From NCBI GenBank assembly GCA_903870165.1, contig CAIQBW010000017.1, forward strand, positions 1-64,000: 64,000 bases of DNA, read 5' to 3'. The DNA comes from an uncultured Methylophilaceae bacterium. GTDB lineage: Bacteria; Pseudomonadota; Gammaproteobacteria; Burkholderiales; Methylophilaceae. Of this stretch, positions 56,203-64,000 are shown one piece after another. The notes under the pieces were generated by a model that was not told where the DNA came from, did not search any database, and saw only the letters and a list, made by a program, of their open reading frames with translations. Positions within the stretch are counted from its first letter, which is position 1, and each line of letters opens with the position of its first letter. The position numbers were made by a program, and so were the translations under genes.

Positions 56203-58125
56203 ATGAAAACTTCTCGCCGCCATCTTGAATTGCTTGCCCCAGCTAAAAATGCTGACTTCGGCATTGAAGCCATTAATCATGGCGCGGATGCGGTCTATAT
56301 TGGCGGCCCAGCCTATGGCGCACGTGCCAAAGCGCCAAATACAGTAGAAGATATCGCAAGATTGGTCACACACGCACATCGGTTTAACGCTGAAGTGTTC
56401 GTGACGCTTAATACCATTTTCCATGACAATGAGTTAGCAGGTGCGCGCGAGATTGTTTATCAGCTTTACGATGCGGGCGTAGATGCGCTGATTGTGCAAG
56501 ATATGGGTCTGATGGAAATGGATTTGCCAGCGATTCAATTGCACGCCAGCACGCAAACCGATATTCGCACGGTTGAAAAAGCTAAGTTTTTAGACCAAGT
56601 TGGCTTCTCGCAAATCGTGTTGGCGAGAGAGTTAGATTTAAAGACTATTCAGCAAATCGCGGATGCAACCACCTGTCATTTAGAGTTTTTCGTTCACGGC
56701 GCTTTATGTGTCGCGTTTAGTGGACAATGTTTTATCAGTCATGCGCATACAGGACGAAGCGCTAACCGTGGTGAGTGCTCTCAAGAGTGCCGTTTACCTT
56801 ATCGATTAGAAGATGCCCAAGGTCGCGTAATTGGTAACGACAAGCATTATTTGTCCATGAAAGATAATGACCAAAGTGCCAATTTGCGTGCTTTGATTGG
56901 CGCGGGGATTAGCTCATTCAAAATTGAAGGGCGCTATAAAGATTTGTCTTATGTGAAAAATGCCACGGCGCACTATCGCCAGCTATTGGATGACATCTTG
57001 CTCGATATGCCTGAGTACGCAAAAACCTCATCAGGCCTCACCAACTTTACATTTACACCGCAGCCTGAAAAAACCTTTAACCGCAGTGCCACTGATTATT
57101 TCGTCAATGGACGTCAAGCCGATATTGGTGCGTTTGATACCCCTAAATTCTCTGGTGAAGAAGTGGGTAAGGTGACTAAAGTGGCTAAAGACTTTTTTGA
57201 AGTGGATAGCCACATTGAGCTTCATAACGGTGACGGCTTGTGTTTCTTTGATGTACATAAAGAGCTCGTTGGCATGCGCATTAATACGGTTGAAGGTCAG
57301 CGACTAACCCCAAATGAAATGCCCGAAGATATGCGCCGTGGCATGACGCTTTATCGTAATCGTGACCACGCATTTATGCGCTTGCTGGAGAAGGATTCCG
57401 CTACGCGAAAAATCCCTGTGGATATGCATTTTTATGAAACGCCAGATGGCTTTGCGTTCAGTGTGACGGATAGCGATGGATTTTGCGCAACGGCCCTTTG
57501 CCAAGTAGAAAAGCAAGTCGCGCAACAAGCAGAAAAAGCCGAAGTTAGTTTGCGTGAGAATCTAGCAAAATTAGGCAGTACGGATTTTGTCGTGAATGCG
57601 ATTTCTTTAGACTTATCGCAAGCTTGGTTTGTGCCGGCATCTAACATTAATGCGCTTAGACGCGATGCCATTGAACAACTGACAGAAGTGCGGATTGCCA
57701 GCTATCAGCGTCCTGAAAAACGCATGCCAACTAATCCCCCAGCAATTTATCCTGAAGATACGTTGAGTTATTTGGCGAATGTTTATAACAAAAAAGCGCG
57801 CGCTTTCTATGAGAAGCATGGTGTCAAAATGATTGCGGCAGCGTATGAGGCGAACCAAGAGTTAGATGAAGTGCCGCTTATGATCACTAAGCATTGTCTA
57901 CGTTTTAGTCATGGCATGTGTCCTAAGGAGGCGAAGGGGGTGATTGGTGTTCAAGGCACCGTCACCGCTGAACCAATGACCTTAATTAATGGCAACGATA
58001 GATTCACGTTGAAGTTCGACTGCAAGCCTTGTGAAATGCATGTGATGGGGAAGATACGAAAACCAGTACTGCAAATGCCGCCACCTCAGCCTTTGCAGTT
58101 TTTTCCAAGTCGTCCTAAATCTTAA
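56203..58125 (+). CDS. rlhA: U32 family 23S rRNA hydroxylation protein RlhA-like
   Basis: The 640-residue protein is a U32 peptidase-family member of the YdcP/RlhA branch (E. coli RlhA has 653 residues). The signature FFVHGALCVAFSGQCFIS is at about 162-179, with cysteines C169, C176, C192 and C196 that probably hold an iron-sulfur cluster. RlhA makes the 5-hydroxycytidine at 23S rRNA position 2501 in E. coli. No protease role is likely. Its stop overlaps that of the convergent reductase gene. Confidence 0.9.
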   Translation: MKTSRRHLELLAPAKNADFGIEAINHGADAVYIGGPAYGARAKAPNTVEDIARLVTHAHRFNAEVFVTLNTIFHDNELAGAREIVYQLYDAGVDALIVQDMGLMEMDLPAIQLHASTQTDIRTVEKAKFLDQVGFSQIVLARELDLKTIQQIADATTCHLEFFVHGALCVAFSGQCFISHAHTGRSANRGECSQECRLPYRLEDAQGRVIGNDKHYLSMKDNDQSANLRALIGAGISSFKIEGRYKDLSYVKNATAHYRQLLDDILLDMPEYAKTSSGLTNFTFTPQPEKTFNRSATDYFVNGRQADIGAFDTPKFSGEEVGKVTKVAKDFFEVDSHIELHNGDGLCFFDVHKELVGMRINTVEGQRLTPNEMPEDMRRGMTLYRNRDHAFMRLLEKDSATRKIPVDMHFYETPDGFAFSVTDSDGFCATALCQVEKQVAQQAEKAEVSLRENLAKLGSTDFVVNAISLDLSQAWFVPASNINALRRDAIEQLTEVRIASYQRPEKRMPTNPPAIYPEDTLSYLANVYNKKARAFYEKHGVKMIAAAYEANQELDEVPLMITKHCLRFSHGMCPKEAKGVIGVQGTVTAEPMTLINGNDRFTLKFDCKPCEMHVMGKIRKPVLQMPPPQPLQFFPSRPKS

Positions 58126-59192
58126 GGTGCGGGATTCATCATCCGCAAATGTAGGTCTTCAATTTCCAACATCACTTCTGGTGATAGTTGCGTATCCCAA
58201 GCCGCAATATTTTCTTTAAGCTGGTTCATATTGGTTGCGCCAATAATCGTGCTGGTGACAAACCAACGGTGATACACAAATGATAAAGCTAGCTGCGTCG
58301 GTGTTAATCCATGAGCGCGGGCCAGTTCAGCATAAGCTTTGCTTGCTGGCGTGACATTCGGTTTTTTGTAGCGCTGTGCGTAACCCAAAAACATGGTCAC
58401 ACGACCAGGCGCTGCAGGGTCATCAATATACTTGCCAGTCAAATGTCCAAATGCCAAAGGCGAATAAGCAAGTAAGCCAACATTTTCGCGGAAAAGCACT
58501 TCGGACATGCCGAACTCCATGCCGCGATTGAGTAAGTTGTAACAGTTTTGAACCGTGGCTACACGAGGCAAATCATATTCTTTGGCGATACGTAAGAACT
58601 CCATCAAACCCCATGGCTGTTCGTTGGATAGTCCGATGTAGCGAACCTTTCCTTCTTTTACTAATTCTGCCAAGGTTTCTAATTGGTTGCGAATCGTTAC
58701 CCATTCTTTGCGTTCACCCTCACCCATTTTTCCTGACACATACTCATTGGCAGGGTCGAATAAGTATTGTCCAAACATCGGGACGTTGCGTTCAGGCCAG
58801 TGTAATTGGTAAATATCAATGTAGTCAGTTTTCATGCGCTTGAGTGAGCCCTCAATCGCTTCTCGGATATTATTGCGGTCCAAACATGGCGGGCCGCCAC
58901 GTATCCAATCCATACCGCGTCTTGGGCCAGCAACTTTTCCACCTAAAACAATTTTGTCCCTGGGCTGATTTTTGAGCCAATTGCCAATAATCGTTTCTGT
59001 TTTAGTATAGGTGTCTGCTTTTGGTGGCACAGGGTACATTTCCGCCGTGTCGATAAAGTTAATGCCTTGCGCCATCGCATAATCGAGCTGGTCGAAAGCT
59101 TCGGCTTGCGTATTTTGGTCTCCATAGGTCATGGTACCCAAGCAGATGGCAGAAACGTTTAAATTCGTATTGGGGATATTGCGATATTGCAT
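58122..59192 (-). CDS. NADP(H)-dependent aldo/keto reductase (Tas-like)
   Basis: The 356-residue protein has the aldo/keto reductase tetrad D48, Y53, K86 and H131 (FIDTAEMYP, VLGGKVAG, YQLHWPER). Its length and the CLGTMTYGDQN start fit the Tas/YajO group. It reduces aldehydes or ketones; the substrate is unknown. Confidence 0.92.
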   Translation of the reverse strand: MQYRNIPNTNLNVSAICLGTMTYGDQNTQAEAFDQLDYAMAQGINFIDTAEMYPVPPKADTYTKTETIIGNWLKNQPRDKIVLGGKVAGPRRGMDWIRGGPPCLDRNNIREAIEGSLKRMKTDYIDIYQLHWPERNVPMFGQYLFDPANEYVSGKMGEGERKEWVTIRNQLETLAELVKEGKVRYIGLSNEQPWGLMEFLRIAKEYDLPRVATVQNCYNLLNRGMEFGMSEVLFRENVGLLAYSPLAFGHLTGKYIDDPAAPGRVTMFLGYAQRYKKPNVTPASKAYAELARAHGLTPTQLALSFVYHRWFVTSTIIGATNMNQLKENIAAWDTQLSPEVMLEIEDLHLRMMNPAP

Positions 59193-59347
59193 GGCAGTCC
59201 TAGTGTTTAATTCGTGATAGGTTTAATTGTACGCTTTAAAGAATGAAAAATAAGTCATGACGTACGTAGATAACAATATAAAAGCATTACAATTGCGACT
59301 CGCTTTTGCGATGCATTTTTTTCAGTACATTTTTTTGAAAGTTAGCT

Positions 59348-61291
59348 TTGTCGGCGTCAGATTCAAAACTCAATTTTATCTTTTCTGAAAAAGGGCCACT
59401 TGCTGAGGGCATCCCTGGATATCGCACGCGACAACAGCAGCTAGAAATGGCCTTGGCCATTGAAACTGCCATTCAAGAAAATAAACAATTAGTTGCTGAA
59501 GCAGGCACGGGCACAGGCAAAACTTTTGCTTATCTAGTTCCAGCCTTACTTTCTGGTGGCAAAGTCATTGTTTCAACGGGGACCAAAACGCTACAGGATC
59601 AATTATTCCACCGTGACTTACCTGCCGTGCGCGATGCGCTAAAAGTGCCTGTGACGGTTGAAATGCTTAAAGGTCGCGCTAATTACGTGTGCCATTTCCA
59701 CTTAGAACGCTCAGCTAATGAGGGCCGTTTTGTTTCGCGTGAGGATGCTAATTATGTTCACGTGATTCGTAATTTTGTTGAAAACAGCAAAACAGGCGAC
59801 AAAGCTGAGTTAATTGAAGTCCCAGAGAACGCAACCATTTGGCCTAGCGTCACTTCGACCCGTGATAATTGCATGGGGCAAGAGTGTAACTTTTACAAAG
59901 ATTGTTTTGTGATGGATGCCCGTAAACGCGCTTTAGCTGCTGATGTGGTTGTGGTGAACCATCATCTATTTTTTGCAGATGTCATGCTTCGAGATGAAGG
60001 CGTGTCCGAGTTACTGCCTTCAGCTAATACCGTTATTTTTGACGAAGCGCATCAATTGCCTGAAGTCGCTGGGCTTTTCTTTGGTGAGGATGTCTCGACC
60101 AGTCAACTTTTAGAGTTGGCGCGCGATGCTGAAGCAGAATACATTACTACTGCTAAAGATTGCCCCGCCTTGCAAGAAGCCGCCAATGCTTTAGAAAAAT
60201 CCGTGCGAGATTTTAGGCTAGTATTCGCTTATGAAGGCTCTCGTATGCCAGTGCAAAAGGCACTCGCTTTAAAAAGTTTTGATTCTGCTTACGCAGAGAT
60301 GCAAGCCAAGCTCCAAGCTTTGACCAATGTGCTTGAGACTCAAGCGCCGCGTGACCCTGCACTTGAAAATTGTTGGCAACGTGGAGCGGGTCTCATGGTG
60401 CAATTGCAACGCTGGCTTGCCGCTGAAAATGCCAACTTAGTACGATGGGTGGAAGTCTTTACACAAAGCGTACAACTTCACGCTACACCTTTATCAGTCG
60501 CTGAAGGGTTTGGTAAGCAGCTTAATGCCTCGCCACGTGCTTGGATTTTTACTTCAGCAACACTCGCGGTAAAAAGTGATTTCAGTCATTACATCGGCCA
60601 AATGGGCTTAAGTAATGCCAACACAGGCTATTGGGAAAGTCCGTTTGATTACGGCAAACAGGCACTTTTTTATGTGCCAGAAAATATGCCTGAGCCGAAC
60701 AGCCCTGGCTATTCAGCTGCCGTTGCGGCAGTGGCTTTACCTGTCATCCAAGCCAGCGGTGGACGTGCTTTTGTGCTTTGTACTTCATTAAGAGCCATGC
60801 GCGAAATTCACGCTTTATTCAAAGAAGCATTTGAACAAAATGGCATTGAATATCCATTGATGATGCAAGGTGAAAGCTCACGTAGCGAATTGTTAGAGCG
60901 ATTTCGTAAACGTGGCAATGCTGTGCTGGTGGGAAGCCAAAGTTTTTGGGAGGGCGTGGATGTTCGCGGCGAAGCGCTGTCATGCGTGATTATCGACAAA
61001 CTGCCTTTTGCCCCACCAGATGATCCTGTGCTAGCTGCGCGTATCGATAAGATGAATGAAGAAGGCAAAAATGCCTTCATGGAATACCAATTGCCTTATG
61101 CGGTGATTACCCTCAAGCAGGGCGCAGGGCGATTAATTCGTGATGAGGCCGATAGCGGGGTATTGATGATTTGCGACCCCCGTTTGATTTCTAAGCCTTA
61201 TGGACGCCGTATTTGGCAGAGTTTGCCGCCCTTCAAGCGCACGCGATTTTTGGCTGATGTGCAGGCGTTTTTTGAAAACATTAATCATTAA
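59348..61291 (+). CDS. YoaA-type iron-sulfur DNA helicase
   Basis: The 647-residue superfamily 2 helicase has Walker A EAGTGTGKT (51-59), the DEAH box (232-235) and four cysteines C115, C175, C180 and C186 placed as in XPD-type 4Fe-4S helicases. It belongs to the DinG/YoaA group acting on damaged or stalled DNA. The only start that includes the full N-terminal domain is a TTG at 59348 with a weak ribosome binding site. It converges on the DUF3820 gene 2 bases away. Confidence 0.94.
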   Translation: MSASDSKLNFIFSEKGPLAEGIPGYRTRQQQLEMALAIETAIQENKQLVAEAGTGTGKTFAYLVPALLSGGKVIVSTGTKTLQDQLFHRDLPAVRDALKVPVTVEMLKGRANYVCHFHLERSANEGRFVSREDANYVHVIRNFVENSKTGDKAELIEVPENATIWPSVTSTRDNCMGQECNFYKDCFVMDARKRALAADVVVVNHHLFFADVMLRDEGVSELLPSANTVIFDEAHQLPEVAGLFFGEDVSTSQLLELARDAEAEYITTAKDCPALQEAANALEKSVRDFRLVFAYEGSRMPVQKALALKSFDSAYAEMQAKLQALTNVLETQAPRDPALENCWQRGAGLMVQLQRWLAAENANLVRWVEVFTQSVQLHATPLSVAEGFGKQLNASPRAWIFTSATLAVKSDFSHYIGQMGLSNANTGYWESPFDYGKQALFYVPENMPEPNSPGYSAAVAAVALPVIQASGGRAFVLCTSLRAMREIHALFKEAFEQNGIEYPLMMQGESSRSELLERFRKRGNAVLVGSQSFWEGVDVRGEALSCVIIDKLPFAPPDDPVLAARIDKMNEEGKNAFMEYQLPYAVITLKQGAGRLIRDEADSGVLMICDPRLISKPYGRRIWQSLPPFKRTRFLADVQAFFENINH

Positions 61292-61293
61292 AA

Positions 61294-61506
61294 CTAACGC
61301 TGACGAAGTGGCTTAAGTAAGTCCGATAAGCCGTTGTGGTCTATTTCCTGCATGAGTTGCAGTAAACGGCCAATCTCTCCCGGTGGAAATCCCTCACGTG
61401 CAAACCAATTGAGGTAATTGCCTGGCAAGTCCGCAATAATGCGGCCTTTGTGTTTGCCGAATGGCATTTCCATCGTGACAAGCTTTTTAAGATCTTCGGG
61501 ATGCAT
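61294..61506 (-). CDS. DUF3820 family protein
   Basis: The 70-residue protein has the family motif MPFGKHKGRIIADLPGNYLN with FAREGFPPGEIG behind it. This motif resembles a part of exonuclease-associated domains, but function is unproven. It lies 10 bases after the Trp-rich protein gene and is probably co-transcribed with it. Confidence 0.88.
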   Translation of the reverse strand: MHPEDLKKLVTMEMPFGKHKGRIIADLPGNYLNWFAREGFPPGEIGRLLQLMQEIDHNGLSDLLKPLRQR

Positions 61507-61516
61507 TTTGAACCGA

Positions 61517-61744
61517 CTAAAGCCAGCCAGCTTTCCAACGAGTTTCGTCTGATAAATCCCGCCAATGTGAAGTCTGCTGGCGCTTGCTCATTACTGCCTC
61601 TAACGTGACTTCGGTGACGATTTGCGTGTCCGCTTCATCTTGCTTGACGCGCACCACAATAAAATGTTTTTCACGGTTTTGTGGTGTTGTTGCCGTCCAT
61701 TTGGTGTGCAGTAATTTTTTCGGGCTAAGGGCCATATTTGTCAT
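61517..61744 (-). CDS. TIGR02450 family Trp-rich protein
   Basis: The 75-residue protein has the family start LSPKKLLHTKWTATTPQNRE and KHFIVVRV, and several tryptophans (W17, W61, W69 and W74 by count). Function unknown. The start may instead be the ATG three codons in. It is divergent from arfB with 56 bases between. Confidence 0.85.
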   Translation of the reverse strand: MTNMALSPKKLLHTKWTATTPQNREKHFIVVRVKQDEADTQIVTEVTLEAVMSKRQQTSHWRDLSDETRWKAGWL

Positions 61745-61800
61745 TCATGAAAGTTGCGCTTATTTTATCAGTCGGCGATGCTTTGAGCTAAAATCTCTTT

Positions 61801-62226
61801 ATGAAACCAAGCCCCATTCTCATTCCAGAAAGTGAATACGTGCTCACTGCGATGCGCGCGCAGGGTGCAGGTGGACAAAATGTAAACAAAGTTTCAAGTG
61901 CAATTCATTTACGCTTTGATATTCGCGCCTCATCGCTCTCATTGCCGCATCAATTGCGCCTTATGGCGCTCCGCGATTCTCGCATTACCTCAGAGGGCAT
62001 TATCATCATTAAAGCGCAGCAATACCGTAGCCAAGAGCTTAATAAGCAAGATGCGATTGAGCGACTTCTTGCCTTAGTGAATAGCGTAGCAAAAGCACCT
62101 GAAATTAGAAGACCAACTCGCCCAACATTGGGATCGCAAAAAAGACGCTTGGCGAGTAAAAGCCAACGCGGTGAAATCAAAGCCAATCGAACACGGCTAG
62201 GTTATGGCAAAATAGAGGCTGATTAA
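61801..62226 (+). CDS. arfB: Peptidyl-tRNA hydrolase ArfB (YaeJ)
   Basis: The 141-residue protein has a release-factor-like GGQ motif at residues 24-26 (QGAGGQNVNKVSSAIHL) and a long basic tail (GSQKRRLASKSQRGEIKANR) that fits into the empty mRNA channel. It frees stalled ribosomes without a stop codon. No ssrA gene lies in this window, so it cannot be said whether this is the main rescue route. Confidence 0.96.
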   Translation: MKPSPILIPESEYVLTAMRAQGAGGQNVNKVSSAIHLRFDIRASSLSLPHQLRLMALRDSRITSEGIIIIKAQQYRSQELNKQDAIERLLALVNSVAKAPEIRRPTRPTLGSQKRRLASKSQRGEIKANRTRLGYGKIEAD

Positions 62227-62240
62227 CCTTTCAATTCTGT

Positions 62241-62930
62241 ATGCAAATCTTAGCCATCGATACCTCCACTGAGTTTTTGTCTTTAGCCTTGTGGCTAAAT
62301 GGTCGTGTATTGTCGCGTGATATTCATGCGGGGCAAACGCACTCACAGCAGATTTTGCCAACCCTGCGGGAGTTGCTCGATGAAGCTAAAATTGAGTTAA
62401 AAACAATTGATGGTATTGCTTTTGGGGCGGGCCCAGGCTCATTTACTGGCTTGCGTATTGCTTGCGGCGTGGCCCAGGGTTTGGCATTCGGTGCTAATTT
62501 ACCAGTGGTCGCGGTGAGCACATTGCAGGCCTTAGCTCAACAAAGCGGCGCAGAAAAAGTAATTGCCTGCCTTGATGCGCGTATGGGAGAAATCTACCAC
62601 GCAGCTTATGAAAAAAATAAGGGCGAATGGATTGAGGTCAGCGCGCCAGCGCTATTCAAACCTGAAGATGCGCCCAAAGTTGCTGGTGGGGATTGGGTGG
62701 GCTTAGGCACAGGTTGGTTGGTTTATCCCGAGGTATTGCAAGCTGTATATGGCGAGCAATTACGTGAAATGCCAGCGCCAGATCATCACTCACACCCAAC
62801 CGCCTCATCGATCGCCGAACTTGCTTTGTCAACTTTTGAAGCGGGCTTAGCAAGGCCCGCACATGAAGCCGCACCAATTTATATCCGCAACAAAGTGGCG
62901 CTCAAAATGAGCGAACGGGTAAACCGCTAA
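62241..62930 (+). CDS. tsaB: tRNA t6A biosynthesis protein TsaB
   Basis: The 229-residue ASKHA-fold protein begins MQILAIDTSTEFLSLALW and has the segment GAGPGSFTGLRI. It pairs with TsaD and TsaE to make t6A on tRNA. The TsaC-like gene of the same pathway is at 32063-32614. It starts 14 bases after arfB and rimI starts one base after its stop. Confidence 0.96.
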   Translation: MQILAIDTSTEFLSLALWLNGRVLSRDIHAGQTHSQQILPTLRELLDEAKIELKTIDGIAFGAGPGSFTGLRIACGVAQGLAFGANLPVVAVSTLQALAQQSGAEKVIACLDARMGEIYHAAYEKNKGEWIEVSAPALFKPEDAPKVAGGDWVGLGTGWLVYPEVLQAVYGEQLREMPAPDHHSHPTASSIAELALSTFEAGLARPAHEAAPIYIRNKVALKMSERVNR

Positions 62931-62931
62931 C

Positions 62932-63396
62932 ATGAACGCGCAGCTCAAGTCAGCCAGCGTCAGCTTTAGAGAGATGCAAGCATCGGATTTAGATGCTGTG
63001 ATGCAAATCGAAACGGTGAACTTCCCATTCCCTTGGACGGCGGGTAATTTCAAAGACTCTATTAATTCTCGCTATACCTGCTTGGTGCTAGAGATTGATA
63101 ATGCTTTGGTTGGCTACGCCATCCTAATGATGGTGCTCGATGAAGCGCACCTGCTCAACATTAGTGTTTCACCAAGTTGGAAAGGCAAGGGCTGGGGGCG
63201 ATATTTACTTAACCACATGATGCAAATCGGCCGTGAAAAAGGCGGCCTCAATATGTTTTTAGAAGTCCGCCCTTCTAATGTTTCCGCCATCACGCTTTAT
63301 GAAAGCATAGGTTTTAACGAAATGGGGGTGCGGCCTGGCTACTACCCAGCGCACAACGGTCGCGAAAATGCCGTATTAATGGGAGTGGCGCTATGA
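62932..63396 (+). CDS. rimI: Ribosomal protein S18 alanine N-acetyltransferase RimI
   Basis: The 154-residue GNAT protein has the acetyl-CoA loop WKGKGWGRYLL and LNISVSPSWKG before it, and the C-terminal SIGFNEMGVRPGYYPAHNGR typical of RimI. It acetylates the N-terminus of S18. Its stop overlaps the start of the next gene by 4 bases; tsaB-rimI-UDG is a common betaproteobacterial order. Confidence 0.95.
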   Translation: MNAQLKSASVSFREMQASDLDAVMQIETVNFPFPWTAGNFKDSINSRYTCLVLEIDNALVGYAILMMVLDEAHLLNISVSPSWKGKGWGRYLLNHMMQIGREKGGLNMFLEVRPSNVSAITLYESIGFNEMGVRPGYYPAHNGRENAVLMGVAL

Positions 63397-64000
63397 GTCT
63401 GACCCGTGAAGATATGATGAGTGAATTAGAACTTTTGCCTGTTTGGCGCTTAAATGTGACTTCGGCGCTTCCTATTGATGCTCTAGTTGCTGCGCCAATT
63501 CAAGCCGAAGTGGATGCTGAACCAAAGATTGAGCTCAAAGTTGAAGAAGTGCTGGTTGATGACCTTGAGAGAGTAGCACCTCAAGAAACGGCTATGCCAG
63601 ATATTGCCAATATGGATTGGGATGCACTCAAAGAACACGTCATTGGCTCGGGTGACCAAAATGCCGATTGGGTGTTTGTGGGAGATGTATCTACTGAAGG
63701 CGATGTAGGCGTATTGCTCGATAAAATGCTCATTGCCATTCAGCTTCAGCGCGGCAAAAATGTGTATCTCACTCAATTAACTGAGCTAGATTTTTTCAGC
63801 CGCCAAATCGCCCTCATTCAGCCAAAATTGATCTTCGCTTTTGGAGAAAAATCTGCCCAAAATTTACTTGATTCAAATGAGCCCCTCGATGCCTTGCGGG
63901 GTAAAGTCTATCAATACCAAGGCGTGGCGCTTGTGGTCAGTTATCCACCATCTCACTTACTTCATCACACTCAAGACAAAGCCAAGGCTTGGGCAGATTT
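63393..64000 (+). CDS. Uracil-DNA-glycosylase-like protein lacking key motifs (partial)
   Basis: The frame runs to the window end for 202 codons. The C-terminal half follows family 4/5 uracil-DNA glycosylases (VFVGDVST, LLDKMLIAIQLQRGKNVYL, RQIALIQPKLIFAFG, LRGKVYQYQGVALVV, SYPPSHLLHHTQDKAKAW). But the GEAPG motif reads GDVST at about 97-101, the HPA motif reads PPS, the KCRPPGNR segment is missing and no cysteine occurs, so no iron-sulfur cluster is possible here. It is probably an inactive or altered paralogue. Confidence 0.75.
   Translation, partial: MSLTREDMMSELELLPVWRLNVTSALPIDALVAAPIQAEVDAEPKIELKVEEVLVDDLERVAPQETAMPDIANMDWDALKEHVIGSGDQNADWVFVGDVSTEGDVGVLLDKMLIAIQLQRGKNVYLTQLTELDFFSRQIALIQPKLIFAFGEKSAQNLLDSNEPLDALRGKVYQYQGVALVVSYPPSHLLHHTQDKAKAWAD

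Noticed and set aside
59287-59472. Minus-strand ORF over the start of the helicase gene
   Set aside because: It overlaps the N-terminal helicase domain and has no resemblance to a known protein; the gap is better read as the promoter region of the divergent reductase and helicase genes.

Overview
The window is a stretch of bacterial chromosome with moderately low GC, almost completely filled with housekeeping genes. It most likely comes from a betaproteobacterium of the Nitrosomonadales/Methylophilaceae type. This is an inference from gene content and order: fused S10-spc-alpha ribosomal clusters behind tuf, the dusB-fis-purH-purD run, polA next to a DUF2782 gene and thrB, DUF2322, a BPSS1780-type membrane protein, and a zinc-type S4. 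No rRNA, tRNA, insertion sequence, prophage or CRISPR array was found. No stretch longer than about 300 bases lacks a gene; the largest gap (45759-46049) appears to hold a small RNA gene.

Region 1 (1-14294) starts inside the end of tuf and runs through the S10, spc and alpha ribosomal protein clusters, including secY, infA and rpoA, and ends at a strong terminator behind rplQ. The clusters are interrupted only where regulation is expected: a promoter plus attenuator-like hairpin before rplC, a promoter lying inside a palindrome plus a structured leader before rplN, and a promoter plus hairpin before rpsM.

Region 2 (14293-24070) has a glutaredoxin-like gene, mgtE with a mechanosensitive channel, rpmG and rpmB, dut, coaBC, an MgtC/DUF4010 membrane protein behind a leader with a tiny ORF, and a pyruvate-transporter cluster (cstA, a small membrane protein, a ybdD-like gene, a TIGR03643 gene).

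Region 3 (24072-40442) carries lgt, ilvD, a sugar-phosphate mutarotase, a small c-type cytochrome, an amino acid permease, and a long minus-strand run read from right to left: polA, cinA-like, dusB, fis, purH, purD, a Sua5/YrdC gene, hemF and an M18 aminopeptidase.

Region 4 (40458-48137) carries a LOG-family gene only 15 bases from polA, a DUF2782 protein, thrB, a membrane protein, uvrD, a candidate small RNA on the plus strand, and groES-groEL behind a CIRCE operator.

Region 5 (48275-64000) has an unknown gene with bioA and dacB, FKBP, OsmC, DUF2322, coq7, a ctpA-type protease, a SelW-like protein, an NlpC/P60 hydrolase, rlhA, an aldo/keto reductase, a YoaA-type iron-sulfur helicase, two small conserved genes, arfB, and tsaB-rimI followed by a uracil-DNA-glycosylase-like gene cut by the window end. 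That last protein lacks the iron-sulfur cysteines and catalytic motifs in the part seen.

I found no gene cassette that I would call a new system. The strongest leads are regulatory or evolutionary: the candidate small RNA before groEL, the palindrome-embedded spc promoter with its leader, the leader of the MgtC-family gene, and the degenerate glycosylase. Start codons were chosen by ribosome binding site and family comparison, and several were moved inward from the longest possible ORF.
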